DNA from: Fusobacteria bacterium ZRK30
GTDB lineage: Bacteria > Fusobacteriota > Fusobacteriia > Fusobacteriales > Fusobacteriaceae
DNA: 64,000 nt
NCBI GenBank assembly: GCA_024628785.1
Contig: CP102405.1
Span: 1,054,001 to 1,118,000 of the forward strand
Direction: 5' to 3'
Program-made: the position numbers and the translations under genes
Notes under the pieces: generated by a model
Seen by the model: the letters and a program-made list of their open reading frames with translations, nothing else
Told to the model about the DNA's origin: nothing
The model's database searches: none
Shown here: in pieces, positions 7,631 through 15,356 of the stretch
Layout of the letters: each line of letters begins with the position of its first letter
Position numbering within the stretch: position 1 is the stretch's first letter

Positions 7631-7671
7631 TTGAAAAAACTTGAACATGGTGTTACACCATGAATTAGAAT
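7631..7671 (+). promoter_or_regulatory. Envelope-regulon promoter, copy F
   Basis: TTGAAC (7641-7646), a 19-bp spacer (ATGGT, five bases, ACCAT) and TAGAAT (7666-7671). It drives the porin gene at 7712. Confidence 0.8.
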
Positions 7672-7711
7672 TTATTTATATCAATAAAATTTAATTTGGA
7701 GGAAAAAAGGA

Positions 7712-8668
7712 ATGAAGAAGAAATTATTATTAATGAGTTTAATGACAGCGCTTTCTACAGGTGCTATGGCAATATCCGGGTCTTGGGGGATGTCCATGGA
7801 GGGAGAGAATAACTCAAATGCTTTCAACAACGGAGATATGATCTTACCGGCAATTACAGGTACATTATTCCCAATGGAGGACTCATCTTTTTATGTGGGG
7901 ACTAAGATAACTACAAGGATTCATCTGAATAACTCAGCATTTTATAACGCAGATGACAGAAGTCTCAGCAAGGGAGACGGAAGGGATAGATATGAGATCT
8001 TCACAGGGTATACCTGGACTGAGGGCAATTTCTCATTTATGCCAAAGATCGCCTACAGATATGAAAACTATAAGTTTAAACAATCCAAAGACCAGATGCA
8101 CTTTGTCAGAATCAATCCCAATATGAAATACACTGTAAATGAGGATGTAACTGTTTATTTCAAAGGGTTGATCAACCCTGGAACAAAAAAAGGGGATGCT
8201 TATGACTGGACTAATCTAGATGGAACTAAGACAGGACATAAAGACAGTTATAAACATAAGAGTTTTTCCTATGAGGCAGAGTTAGGAGCTAAGTATAAGC
8301 TGGCGGATAACCAGGATGTAGCTTTTGGTGTTTATAATGAAAGAGAGATTGAGAAAGATAAGTTTGAAAGAAATATCTGGGAAGCCAGAGCATATTATGA
8401 CTATAAATTTGAAAATGGTGTAAAAGCAGGACCATATGCAAGATTCTGTCTTTCCAGAAATGATAAAGGAAACGGGGATAATAAATTTGATAAGTACAGC
8501 AATAAAAGAAACAGATACGGAATAAAGGCAGACTTCCCAGTATCAGAAACGTTTGCTATGTACTCAGAAGTTTACTACCAAGTGCATAAAAATGCAGGGA
8601 TAAAAAAAGGAAATAGTGTAACCAATGACAGGTTATTCTATAAGTTAGGATTTACACAAAAATTCTAA
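7712..8668 (+). CDS. Outer-membrane porin-like beta-barrel protein
   Basis: A 318-residue protein with signal peptide MKKKLLLMSLMTALSTGAMA and a mature part of alternating aromatic and polar residues. It ends LFYKLGFTQKF, the terminal phenylalanine typical of outer-membrane barrels. Spacing of the strands resembles the KdgM/OmpG-like monomeric porins, possibly 12-14 strands; this is a guess from pattern only. It probably forms a diffusion channel for charged solutes. It is transcribed from promoter copy F with RBS GGAGGA and is the last gene of the island, converging on the merR-type gene. Confidence 0.8.
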   Translation: MKKKLLLMSLMTALSTGAMAISGSWGMSMEGENNSNAFNNGDMILPAITGTLFPMEDSSFYVGTKITTRIHLNNSAFYNADDRSLSKGDGRDRYEIFTGYTWTEGNFSFMPKIAYRYENYKFKQSKDQMHFVRINPNMKYTVNEDVTVYFKGLINPGTKKGDAYDWTNLDGTKTGHKDSYKHKSFSYEAELGAKYKLADNQDVAFGVYNEREIEKDKFERNIWEARAYYDYKFENGVKAGPYARFCLSRNDKGNGDNKFDKYSNKRNRYGIKADFPVSETFAMYSEVYYQVHKNAGIKKGNSVTNDRLFYKLGFTQKF

Positions 8669-8686
8669 AATAAAAAAATTTAAAGG

Positions 8687-8737
8687 TAAAATAGATCTAA
8701 AAAAGGAGGGGTCCCCTCCTTTTTTAGATCTATTTTA
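8687..8737. terminator. Bidirectional terminator between porin and MerR genes
   Basis: A perfect inverted repeat centred on base 8712, with core AGGAGGGG/CCCCTCCT flanked by A and T tracts. The right arm covers the last codons and stop of the minus-strand MerR gene (8730-8732), so the two convergent genes share it. Confidence 0.9.
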
Positions 8738-9542
8738 TAGGTATCTGGATCTCAAAGATCCAGTCTTTATCTGACTTTGCTGTAATGGTACTGGAAATAG
8801 AGATCAGGTAGACAGGGCCATTTTGTTCTAAACCTTGTTCTTTTAGGAGTGACAGTTCGTGAATGATGTTTTCTTCTATAGTTTTAAGAAGATCTTTCTC
8901 ATCTTTCATATTAGCTTTAAACTGTACACAAAAATATCTTCCCTCAGACATTATATTTGTTTCCTCACTTTTTATATTCTCAACGGGGAATAAAAAATAG
9001 TTGTCAGCCCAAAGTTTATTTTCTTTGAAAGTAAAAGTGAGACCTGAAGTATTTAAAAATTGTCTAACCAATTGAGGAGACTCAATTTCCATAATTTTTT
9101 TCTGACTGAGGTTGTCTAGGCTCATATCTAATTTAAGGGAGACTATATTTCGCTTTTGCAGTGTTTTGATGATAGGTTTTTCTAAAAGGTTATTTTCAGC
9201 ATCTATAGTTTCAACAATACTGTTTAAAATATTTAAATAGCCATGGATAGACTGAATCTGATCCTCTAGTATATTCATTCTGCCTAATAAAAAGTTCTTT
9301 GTAGAAGAATTTACAGGACATTCTTCCTTGAGTTTTAAAAATTCAGTGGTTTCTTTTGTAGATAGTCCAGAGGCTTTGAGGCATTGAATCAAGTAAAAGA
9401 AATGAAGCTGGGTATCGGAATAATATCTCCTTTTAGATTCCGGGTCGGTATATTCAGGGATTAAAAGTTTTTTCTTTTCATAGTATCGTAAAGTATCTAA
9501 AGTAACATTGTATTTTTTTATTAATTCTCCTCTGGAAATCAT
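8730..9542 (-). CDS. MerR-family regulator with GyrI-like effector-binding domain
   Basis: The start is ATG 9542, set by AAAGGAG eight bases upstream; a GTG at 9551 is less well placed. Residues 1-70 form a MerR winged helix (ISRGELIKKY, TLDTLRYYEKKKLL, KRRYYSDTQ). Residues 75-110 look like the dimerising coiled coil. The remaining ~150 residues have the size and pattern of a GyrI-like small-molecule domain, as in BmrR. Such proteins bind dyads inside long (19-20 bp) promoter spacers and activate by untwisting DNA. Six promoters of exactly that form lie next door at 3971-7671, so this is the likely regulator of the island. That link is inferred from proximity. No copy of the dyad is seen upstream of its own start. 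Confidence 0.85.
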   Translation of the reverse strand: MISRGELIKKYNVTLDTLRYYEKKKLLIPEYTDPESKRRYYSDTQLHFFYLIQCLKASGLSTKETTEFLKLKEECPVNSSTKNFLLGRMNILEDQIQSIHGYLNILNSIVETIDAENNLLEKPIIKTLQKRNIVSLKLDMSLDNLSQKKIMEIESPQLVRQFLNTSGLTFTFKENKLWADNYFLFPVENIKSEETNIMSEGRYFCVQFKANMKDEKDLLKTIEENIIHELSLLKEQGLEQNGPVYLISISSTITAKSDKDWIFEIQIPIK

Positions 9543-9578
9543 AATATACACTCCTTTAAAATATATTTAATAATTATG

Positions 9579-9584
9579 ATTATA
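9579..9584 (-). promoter_or_regulatory. Possible -10 box of the MerR-family gene
   Basis: Minus-strand TATAAT lies 37 bases upstream of ATG 9542. The -35 region is T-rich and poorly defined, so only the -10 is proposed. Confidence 0.4.
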
Positions 9585-9716
9585 ACAAAGAAAAAAGGAA
9601 AACAAAAGTAATCTGATTGAAAATTTTTTAATAGAAGAATTTGGTTATAGTAATAGAAATAAAATGGCATAAACTTTAGAAATTTTTCACAAATTCATTT
9701 TATATCAATAAAAATT

Positions 9717-9745
9717 TTGATAAACCAAAACAAACTTGATATAAT
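9717..9745 (+). promoter_or_regulatory. proS promoter
   Basis: TTGATA (9717-9722), a 17-bp spacer and TATAAT (9740-9745): a near-consensus housekeeping promoter. The leader to the start codon is about 90 nt, too short for a T-box. It has one small hairpin (GATGAAG...CTTTCATC) just before the RBS. Confidence 0.85.
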
Positions 9746-9841
9746 GATAGATAAGAAAAATTACAGGATAAAATAATTTATTAATTTAAAATTATTGATG
9801 AAGGATAGACTTTCATCAAAATATTAGGAGGATTAGATCAT

Positions 9842-11563
9842 ATGAGATTCAGTAAGATGTATGCAAAAACACTGAAAGAAACACCAAAAGATGCTGAGGT
9901 AGTCAGTCATCAATTGATGTTAAGATCAGGAATGATAAAAAAATTAGCAAGTGGGGTTTATACATACCTTCCTTTAGGGTATAAAGCATTAAAAAAAGTA
10001 GAAAAAATAACTAGAGAAGAGATGGATAGAGCAGGTTCTCAAGAATTATTTATGCCAGTATTACAACCAGCGGAACTATGGAAAGAAACTGGAAGATGGG
10101 AAGTAATGGGACCAGAAATGATGAGACTTAAAGACAGACATGACAGAGACTTTATATTAGGACCTACTCATGAAGAGGTAATCACAGACATAATTAGAAA
10201 CGATATATCATCATATAAATCTTTACCACTTAGTCTTTACCAAATCCAGACTAAATTTAGAGATGAAAGAAGACCTAGATTCGGACTTATGAGAGGAAGA
10301 GAATTCTTAATGAAGGATGCTTACTCATTTCATGCAACTGATGAATCTTTAGATGATGAATTTGAAAATATGAAGGCTGCATATACTAGAGTTTTTGAAA
10401 GATGTGGACTTAAATTTAGATCTGTAGAAGCAGATTCAGGAGCTATCGGAGGAAGCGGATCACAAGAATTTCATGTGTTAGCTGAATCTGGTGAAGATGA
10501 AATAATCTTCTGTAATACTTGTGATTATGCAGCTAACCTTGAGAAAGCAGAAAGTGTTATAAAAGAAGAAATAGTACAAACTAAAGAGGAATTAGCAGAG
10601 GTAGAATTAAGAGATACTCCTAATGTTGCCAAGATAGACGACGTTTGTGAATATTTTGGAATTCCTGCTTCTAAAACTGTAAAAGCTATCACTTATATGG
10701 ATACTTTATCATTAAAAGTGTACATGGTTTTACAAAGAGGAGACTATGAGATAAACGAAGTTAAACTTAAGAATTTAGTAAATGAAACTGACCTAGTTAT
10801 GTTAAGTGACGCTGATCTTGTTGCTCATAACTTAATAAAAGGTTATATGGGACCATATAATGTTGAATTAGGTGATATAACACTTGTTGCAGATGAGAGT
10901 GTAACTAAGATAATAAACCATACTGCTGGTGGAAATAAAGTGGATACACACTATATGAACGTAAACTATGGTAGAGACTATACAGCTCATATTGTAGGAG
11001 ATGTTAGAAGCGTAAAAGCTGGTGAAGGATGTCCTAGATGTAGCGGGGGAGAATTAGAAAGTGCCAGAGGAATAGAAGCTGGTCACGTATTCAAACTTGG
11101 AAAGAAGTATTCTGAAAGTATGGGAGCTACATTTTTAGATGAAAATGGAAAGACAAATACAATGACTATGGGATGTTATGGTATCGGAGTTTCTAGAACT
11201 ATGGCAGCTGCAATAGAGCAAAATAACGATGAGAATGGAATTATCTGGCCTATGTCAATAGCTCCTTACTTAGTAGATGTAATTCCTGCAAATATAAAAG
11301 ATGCAGATCAATTAGGATTAGCAGAAAAATTATATGCTGAATTAACTGATAAAAATATCGATACTGTAATCGATGACAGAAAGGAAAGACCAGGATTTAA
11401 ATTTAAAGATGCAGACTTAATCGGATTCCCAATTAAATTAATAGTTGGAAGAGGAGCTAAGGATGGATTAGTAGAAGTTAAGATTAGAAAAACTAACGAA
11501 GCTTTCGAAGTAAAAGCAGAAGAAGTAATTTCATTCATTGAAGAAATAATAGCTAAAGGTTAA
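9842..11563 (+). CDS. proS: Prolyl-tRNA synthetase (bacterial type)
   Basis: A 573-residue class II synthetase that charges tRNA-Pro in the cytoplasm. The N-terminal part has the motif 1 region (SGVYTYLPLGYKALKK), motif 2 (FRDERRPRFGLMRGREFLMKD) and GGSGSQEFHV. The middle ~180 residues are the editing (INS) insertion of bacterial ProRS. Motif 3 (GCYGIGVSRTMAA) and the anticodon domain with IDDRKERPGFKFKDADL complete it. Length is usual for the bacterial type. The strong promoter, AGGAGG RBS and biased codons (AGA, TTA, GGA) fit high expression. It is monocistronic. Confidence 0.98.
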   Translation: MRFSKMYAKTLKETPKDAEVVSHQLMLRSGMIKKLASGVYTYLPLGYKALKKVEKITREEMDRAGSQELFMPVLQPAELWKETGRWEVMGPEMMRLKDRHDRDFILGPTHEEVITDIIRNDISSYKSLPLSLYQIQTKFRDERRPRFGLMRGREFLMKDAYSFHATDESLDDEFENMKAAYTRVFERCGLKFRSVEADSGAIGGSGSQEFHVLAESGEDEIIFCNTCDYAANLEKAESVIKEEIVQTKEELAEVELRDTPNVAKIDDVCEYFGIPASKTVKAITYMDTLSLKVYMVLQRGDYEINEVKLKNLVNETDLVMLSDADLVAHNLIKGYMGPYNVELGDITLVADESVTKIINHTAGGNKVDTHYMNVNYGRDYTAHIVGDVRSVKAGEGCPRCSGGELESARGIEAGHVFKLGKKYSESMGATFLDENGKTNTMTMGCYGIGVSRTMAAAIEQNNDENGIIWPMSIAPYLVDVIPANIKDADQLGLAEKLYAELTDKNIDTVIDDRKERPGFKFKDADLIGFPIKLIVGRGAKDGLVEVKIRKTNEAFEVKAEEVISFIEEIIAKG

Positions 11564-11569
11564 ACAAAT

Positions 11570-11599
11570 GAAAAAGGAACTCTGAGGAGTTCCTTTTTT
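11570..11599 (+). terminator. proS terminator
   Basis: AAAAAGGAACTC pairs with GAGTTCCTTTTT around a four-base loop. Confidence 0.9.
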
Positions 11600-11690
11600 C
11601 ATAGATAGATAGTTTTAAAAATACATTAAATATACTAACAGAAATACAATAAATTTTTCATTTCTAACTTTTTACTCTAATACTTCTAAA

Positions 11691-11711
11691 TTTCTAATTT
11701 CTAATTTCTAA
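11691..11711. repeat. Heptamer tandem repeat TTTCTAA x3
   Basis: Three exact head-to-tail copies of TTTCTAA, preceded by a degenerate copy (TTCTAAA). Period is seven bases. Confidence 0.85.
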
Positions 11712-11725
11712 TAAAAATTTTGCCT

Positions 11726-11858
11726 TTTAAAATAATATCCAGCTCACAATTAGCTGGTTGTTATTTTAAATTTGAAACCAATAACCATTGTCTAAAAGGG
11801 GTTATTTTGAACCTTGAAACATAACGAATAACTCTCAACAGTTACCTGTTATTTGTTA
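11726..11858. repeat. Three consecutive hairpins with related arms
   Basis: Hairpin 1 (11726-11770): TTTAAAATAA plus CCAGCT pair with AGCTGG plus TTATTTTAAA. Hairpin 2 (11780-11806): AATAACC pairs with GGTTATT. Hairpin 3 (11822-11858): AACGAATAAC pairs with GTTATTTGTT. Each arm contains AATAA or GTTATT, so the three look related. Confidence 0.65.
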
Positions 11859-11902
11859 ATAAATCTTTTTTCTTTTTTACTACAACTAGTTGGTTTATCA
11901 TA

Positions 11903-11944
11903 TTACTACTTACTACTTACTACTTACTACTTACTACTTACTAC
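11903..11944. repeat. Heptamer tandem repeat TTACTAC x6
   Basis: Six perfect copies of TTACTAC in a row, then a partial copy. It is non-coding and has no interspersed unique sequence, so it is a simple VNTR-like repeat. Confidence 0.95.
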
Positions 11945-12131
11945 TTATTCTATTACCCTTGCTATTTTCAAAATACATTTTAACAAAAAAACTTTAACTT
12001 CTAATAATGATAATCCTAATGACCGACATTAACCAAAATTAAATTAACTTTTTGAAACTATCAACTATCTATCTTATTACAGTAATACACTAAAAAAAAT
12101 GAAAAGTCAAATTTTTTTTATTTTTTTTTAT

Positions 12132-12158
12132 AAAGTATCACTTATTTGATACTTTTTT
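12132..12158 (+). terminator. Hairpin with T run just upstream of the brnQ promoter
   Basis: AAAGTATCA pairs with TGATACTTT around a six-base loop and is followed by T3. It would stop any transcript leaking from the repeat spacer before the brnQ promoter. Confidence 0.7.
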
Positions 12159-12178
12159 AAAAAATATACTTTTTATGC

Positions 12179-12207
12179 TTGACTTTTTTTATTTCTTAGA
12201 ATATAAT
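12179..12207 (+). promoter_or_regulatory. brnQ promoter
   Basis: TTGACT (12179-12184), a 17-bp spacer and TATAAT (12202-12207). The leader is long (about 170 nt) and contains a GGAGG followed by a very short frame near 12285, which could be a leader peptide but is not convincing. Confidence 0.85.
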
Positions 12208-12383
12208 CGGTTTGAAAAGGCACAAATGAACTAAAAAAAAACAGAAACAGGCAACTGTAGAACACAACATAAGTATATTAAACTTGGAGGTGAACCTTAA
12301 ATAAAATTATCAAAATAAGATAAAACATCAGAAATAGATAATTATTTCGTCGGTTAATACTAAATTTAAGGATGGTGGATAAA

Positions 12384-13667
12384 ATGAAAAAAAATAAATT
12401 AGATTGGTTAGTTATAGGGTTAGCATTATTTTCAATGTTTTTTGGAGCAGGAAATTTGATATTTCCTCCCAGTATAGGATTAGCTATGGGTGAAAATTGG
12501 TTAGTTTCAGCAATGGGATTTGCATTTACCGGTATAGGGCTTCCTGTATTAGGAGTGCTGACAATGAACAAGGTTGGAAGTTTTGAAAATTTTGCAGGGA
12601 AGGTATCAAAATCGTTTTTTACAATGTATTCATTACTTTTAATGGCATCAGTTGTATTTACAAATACACCAAGGACAGCAGCTACAGCATATGAATTAGG
12701 GCTGTTACCAAACCTTGGGAGTTTTCATATAAGCCCGATAATCATTTCAATAATATTCTTTGCAGTAACTCTATATATGTCATTGAATCCTTCTAGAGCG
12801 ATAGATCAAGTAGGGAAGTTTCTTACTCCTACAATAGTTATTATTGTATTATCCATGATTGTTCTTGGTATAACGAATAAGGTTGCTGCTCCAGGGGCTT
12901 CCCATGTTCAGGTAAATTCATTTGGATTTGGATTTTCTCAAGGATATCAAACAATGGATGGTATCATGGCAGGGTTGTTCAGTATGGTTATATTAGCTAA
13001 CTTGACTGCAAGGGGATATACTTCTAAAAATGAAAGAGCATCCCTTATAAAAAGAGCAAGTATCGTAACAGGTACAGGACTTTCTATAATATATCTTGGG
13101 TTATTTTATCTAGGAGCTACAGGAAATCAATATTTTCCAGCTGATATATCCAGACCGGAATTAGTATCAAATTTTGTAAATATATTCTTAGGACAGTATG
13201 GAAACTTAATATTTGGAATATGTGTAATAGCAGCATGTCTTTCAACAGCAGTTGCACTAACAATGGTTGTATCGGAGTTTTTCTCAAAAACATATAATAT
13301 GGATTATAAAAAAGTAGCTGTAGTTTCTTGTGTACTGTCAGCATTTATGGCTAACTTTGGAGTGGATAAGATAGTTGTGATAGCATCTCCAATCTTGGGA
13401 ATACTTTATCCAATAACAATAGTTTTGATATTCTTAGGAATATTAGGAATTAATTCTATAGCAATCAGACGTAGTTGTGTGGGAGTATCTGGAATCTTAG
13501 CTGTTTTACAAATAGTAGTAGATAATACACAAATCGGAGCAATAGAAAGTCTCTATAGAGCTATTCCGTTGTCTAGCCAGGGGTTTGTATGGGTAGTACC
13601 TACAGTAGCAGCAGGGCTTCTTACATATATATTGATGAAAGATACTAGAGAACTCGTAAGAGCATAA
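12384..13667 (+). CDS. brnQ: Branched-chain amino acid:cation symporter BrnQ (LIV-II)
   Basis: ATG 12384 is preferred because GGTGG lies five bases upstream; an in-frame ATG at 12372 has no room for an RBS. The 427-residue product has about 12 membrane segments and the family start LDWLVIGLALFSMFFGAGNLIFPP, a signature of the Na+- or H+-coupled leucine/isoleucine/valine carrier of the inner membrane. Length is usual. It is monocistronic, with a strong promoter and its own terminator. Confidence 0.95.
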   Translation: MKKNKLDWLVIGLALFSMFFGAGNLIFPPSIGLAMGENWLVSAMGFAFTGIGLPVLGVLTMNKVGSFENFAGKVSKSFFTMYSLLLMASVVFTNTPRTAATAYELGLLPNLGSFHISPIIISIIFFAVTLYMSLNPSRAIDQVGKFLTPTIVIIVLSMIVLGITNKVAAPGASHVQVNSFGFGFSQGYQTMDGIMAGLFSMVILANLTARGYTSKNERASLIKRASIVTGTGLSIIYLGLFYLGATGNQYFPADISRPELVSNFVNIFLGQYGNLIFGICVIAACLSTAVALTMVVSEFFSKTYNMDYKKVAVVSCVLSAFMANFGVDKIVVIASPILGILYPITIVLIFLGILGINSIAIRRSCVGVSGILAVLQIVVDNTQIGAIESLYRAIPLSSQGFVWVVPTVAAGLLTYILMKDTRELVRA

Positions 13668-13695
13668 AAAAAAGAACCTTTGGGTTCTTTTTTTT
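13666..13695 (+). terminator. brnQ terminator
   Basis: A8 plus GAACC pairs with GGTTC plus T8 around a four-base loop, immediately at the stop codon. Confidence 0.9.
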
Positions 13696-13729
13696 ATTTA
13701 GAGGAAAATCAGAATTATGTTAGAATAAA

Positions 13730-13757
13730 TTGGATAGAAGTACATTTGTGGTAAAAT
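13730..13757 (+). promoter_or_regulatory. Promoter of the second barrel gene
   Basis: TTGGAT (13730-13735), 16 bp and TAAAAT (13752-13757). Unlike the paralogous gene at 5004, it has no TGG/CCA dyad and no 19-bp spacer, so it is probably outside the envelope regulon. Confidence 0.5.
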
Positions 13758-13788
13758 ATGAGACGTTTTAATAAAGTGAGGAGATATT

Positions 13789-14364
13789 ATGAAGAAATTA
13801 TACGTGTTGATGTTTTTTATATATTCTATTGTAAGTCTGGCAGAGGATACAGATAAGATAGAATTCAGGCTAGGAGGGAATTTAGCTGGGAAATACAAGG
13901 AGGTTAATGCAACTAATTTTAAGAATGATAGTGATCCCCAGGGGATAGGATATGAATTTATTGTAGAATTGGTTCATGAGCCCATCCCGAATTTGATAAC
14001 TGGTTTAGGAACAGGCTATCAAAGGGAGAGTGAGATAAGGATAGAGGGGAAAAATTATGGAATAATCGATACTATACCTATCTATGCAACTGTAAAATAT
14101 AGATTCAATGAAGAAGGAATATATAAACCATATATAAAATTAAATTTAGGTGCATCTATCCCTTATACTAGATCGGAGTTAGAGAGGACAGGTGTTACAG
14201 CAGAAACGGGGTTCTATTATTCCCTTGGAGGAGGAGTAGAGTATGAAAATATGATAATTGAACTCAGTTACCAGTATAATGGAAATAAATTGGATGGGGA
14301 TTATGATGGTAAGGTAGAGTTTTCTAAGTTAACATTGGGTATAGGGTACAGGCTGGATATATAG
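13789..14364 (+). CDS. Small outer-membrane beta-barrel protein, intact paralogue of 5004
   Basis: A 191-residue protein with signal peptide MKKLYVLMFFIYSIVSLA and a barrel-like mature part. It shares with the broken gene at 5004 the patterns GIGYEF/GLGYEL, YATVKYRFN/YLTAKYQFD, GFYYSLGGGVEY/GLYYSVGAGIDY and the ending LTLGIGYRLDI/VTLGLGYRFDL. Eight strands would fit the length. Function is unknown; small barrels of this kind act as adhesins, enzymes or structural proteins. The DUF218 gene starts nine bases after the stop, so the two are co-transcribed. Confidence 0.8.
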   Translation: MKKLYVLMFFIYSIVSLAEDTDKIEFRLGGNLAGKYKEVNATNFKNDSDPQGIGYEFIVELVHEPIPNLITGLGTGYQRESEIRIEGKNYGIIDTIPIYATVKYRFNEEGIYKPYIKLNLGASIPYTRSELERTGVTAETGFYYSLGGGVEYENMIIELSYQYNGNKLDGDYDGKVEFSKLTLGIGYRLDI

Positions 14365-14373
14365 GAGGCTGTT

Positions 14374-15279
14374 ATGATAGATTATCGGTGTAAGATAGAT
14401 AATATAGCAAATCTATATAAAATATATGACTATGAGATGTTTCTTTATCAATTGAGAGAAAAGATCCTGGACGAACAGTTTAGGGAAATATTCAATGAGA
14501 TCAGGTGGGCAAGGGAGATTAGAAAGCTGGGATCACCTATTCCTAAAGAACTTCTCAATATGCTGGAGAAACTAAAGGAAAGGATAGTTAACTACTATAT
14601 AGAATACCTGAAAACCAACAGGGAGATAAAAAAAATAGAAGATCCAGATCTGATTATTGGTCTGGGCTGCAGTAATGGACTGGGATTTTTGGATAAGAGG
14701 GTAGAGGTTTTAGGTGAGTTGGTGGGAAAATTCCCCAAAGCTAAAATACTACTCTCTGGTGGAGGAATGGGTGTTTTAAAGACCGAGGCCTTAGAGATGC
14801 TGGAGAAGTTGAAAAAAAATTATAAAGTTGATGAGAAATTTGTGATTTTGGAGGAGGATTCCTTGGATACCTTGGGAAATATTGTTTTTTCAAAACTTCT
14901 CTTAAAAAAAATGAATATATTATGTCATATAGAAAAAATAATTGTAGTGACATCTCCATTCCATGTGATCAGGGTTCATTCTTTATTCAGCAGAGTTTTT
15001 CCAAAGGAGGTTTCCTTTGAGATTAGAGGTCATGATTATTATTTAAATAAGGTTAGCAGTGATGCAACCACAAGAAAAATTGTTGAAAATGAGATAAAAT
15101 CCCTCTATAGATCTGACAGGATATTTAATATAGTTAATTTGAAGGAGGAGAAAAAAACTGGTTTTGAAGTGGATGAAACCAGCCTTTTCTACCAAATGCT
15201 CCTATATCATGATCTTTACAGGAATAGAAGGGATATTTTGAGAAAATATTATGGATGTCTGGAGACTTATAAGATTTAA
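14374..15279 (+). CDS. YdcF/SanA-like DUF218 domain protein
   Basis: A 301-residue protein. Residues ~90-230 match the DUF218 pattern: DLIIGLGCSNG, PKAKILLSGGG, DTLGNIVFSK and VVTSPFHVIRVHSLFSR. In other bacteria this fold (YdcF, SanA, ElyC) is tied to envelope or nucleotide-related functions that are poorly defined. It has an N-terminal helical extension of about 85 residues and no membrane segment, unlike ElyC. Its start overlaps no gene but follows the barrel gene by nine bases with GGAGG between. Confidence 0.75.
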   Translation: MIDYRCKIDNIANLYKIYDYEMFLYQLREKILDEQFREIFNEIRWAREIRKLGSPIPKELLNMLEKLKERIVNYYIEYLKTNREIKKIEDPDLIIGLGCSNGLGFLDKRVEVLGELVGKFPKAKILLSGGGMGVLKTEALEMLEKLKKNYKVDEKFVILEEDSLDTLGNIVFSKLLLKKMNILCHIEKIIVVTSPFHVIRVHSLFSRVFPKEVSFEIRGHDYYLNKVSSDATTRKIVENEIKSLYRSDRIFNIVNLKEEKKTGFEVDETSLFYQMLLYHDLYRNRRDILRKYYGCLETYKI

Positions 15280-15304
15280 ATTTTTTTCTCCGGGATAGAT
15301 TTAG

Positions 15305-15356
15305 TTCAGAAAAAAAGCACTAAAAACTATTGAGTTTTTAGTGCTTTTTTTCTGAA
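15305..15356. terminator. Bidirectional terminator with 24-bp perfect stem
   Basis: TTCAGAAAAAAAGCACTAA... pairs perfectly over 24 bp around loop ATTG. The right arm encodes the last ten codons of the minus-strand gene ending at 15327, so convergent genes share it. Confidence 0.9.

Larger units (their letters stand above)
11600..12131. other. Gene-free, repeat-rich spacer between proS and brnQ
   Basis: About 530 bp with no convincing ORF. It holds, in order, three copies of a heptamer (11691-11711), three successive hairpins whose arms share AATAAC/GTTATT (11726-11770, 11780-11806, 11822-11858) and six copies of a second heptamer (11903-11944). No transposase remnant was recognised. Confidence 0.7.

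Noticed and set aside
3971..7671. The six repeated promoters read as RNA hairpins or as extracytoplasmic sigma factor promoters
   Set aside because: The dyad lies between -35 and -10 and so would not be transcribed if the boxes are right. An ECF promoter would not explain the invariant TGG/CCA dyad. The ECF option stays open until starts are mapped.
9746..9841. T-box riboswitch before proS
   Set aside because: The leader is about 96 nt, lacks a T-box sequence and has no antiterminator/terminator pair.
11903..11944. CRISPR-like array
   Set aside because: Units are seven bases and contiguous, with no spacers and no cas genes; it is a simple tandem repeat.
12278..12571. 97-codon minus-strand frame over the brnQ start
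   Set aside because: Antisense to the conserved BrnQ N-terminus, no RBS, composition typical of a shadow frame.
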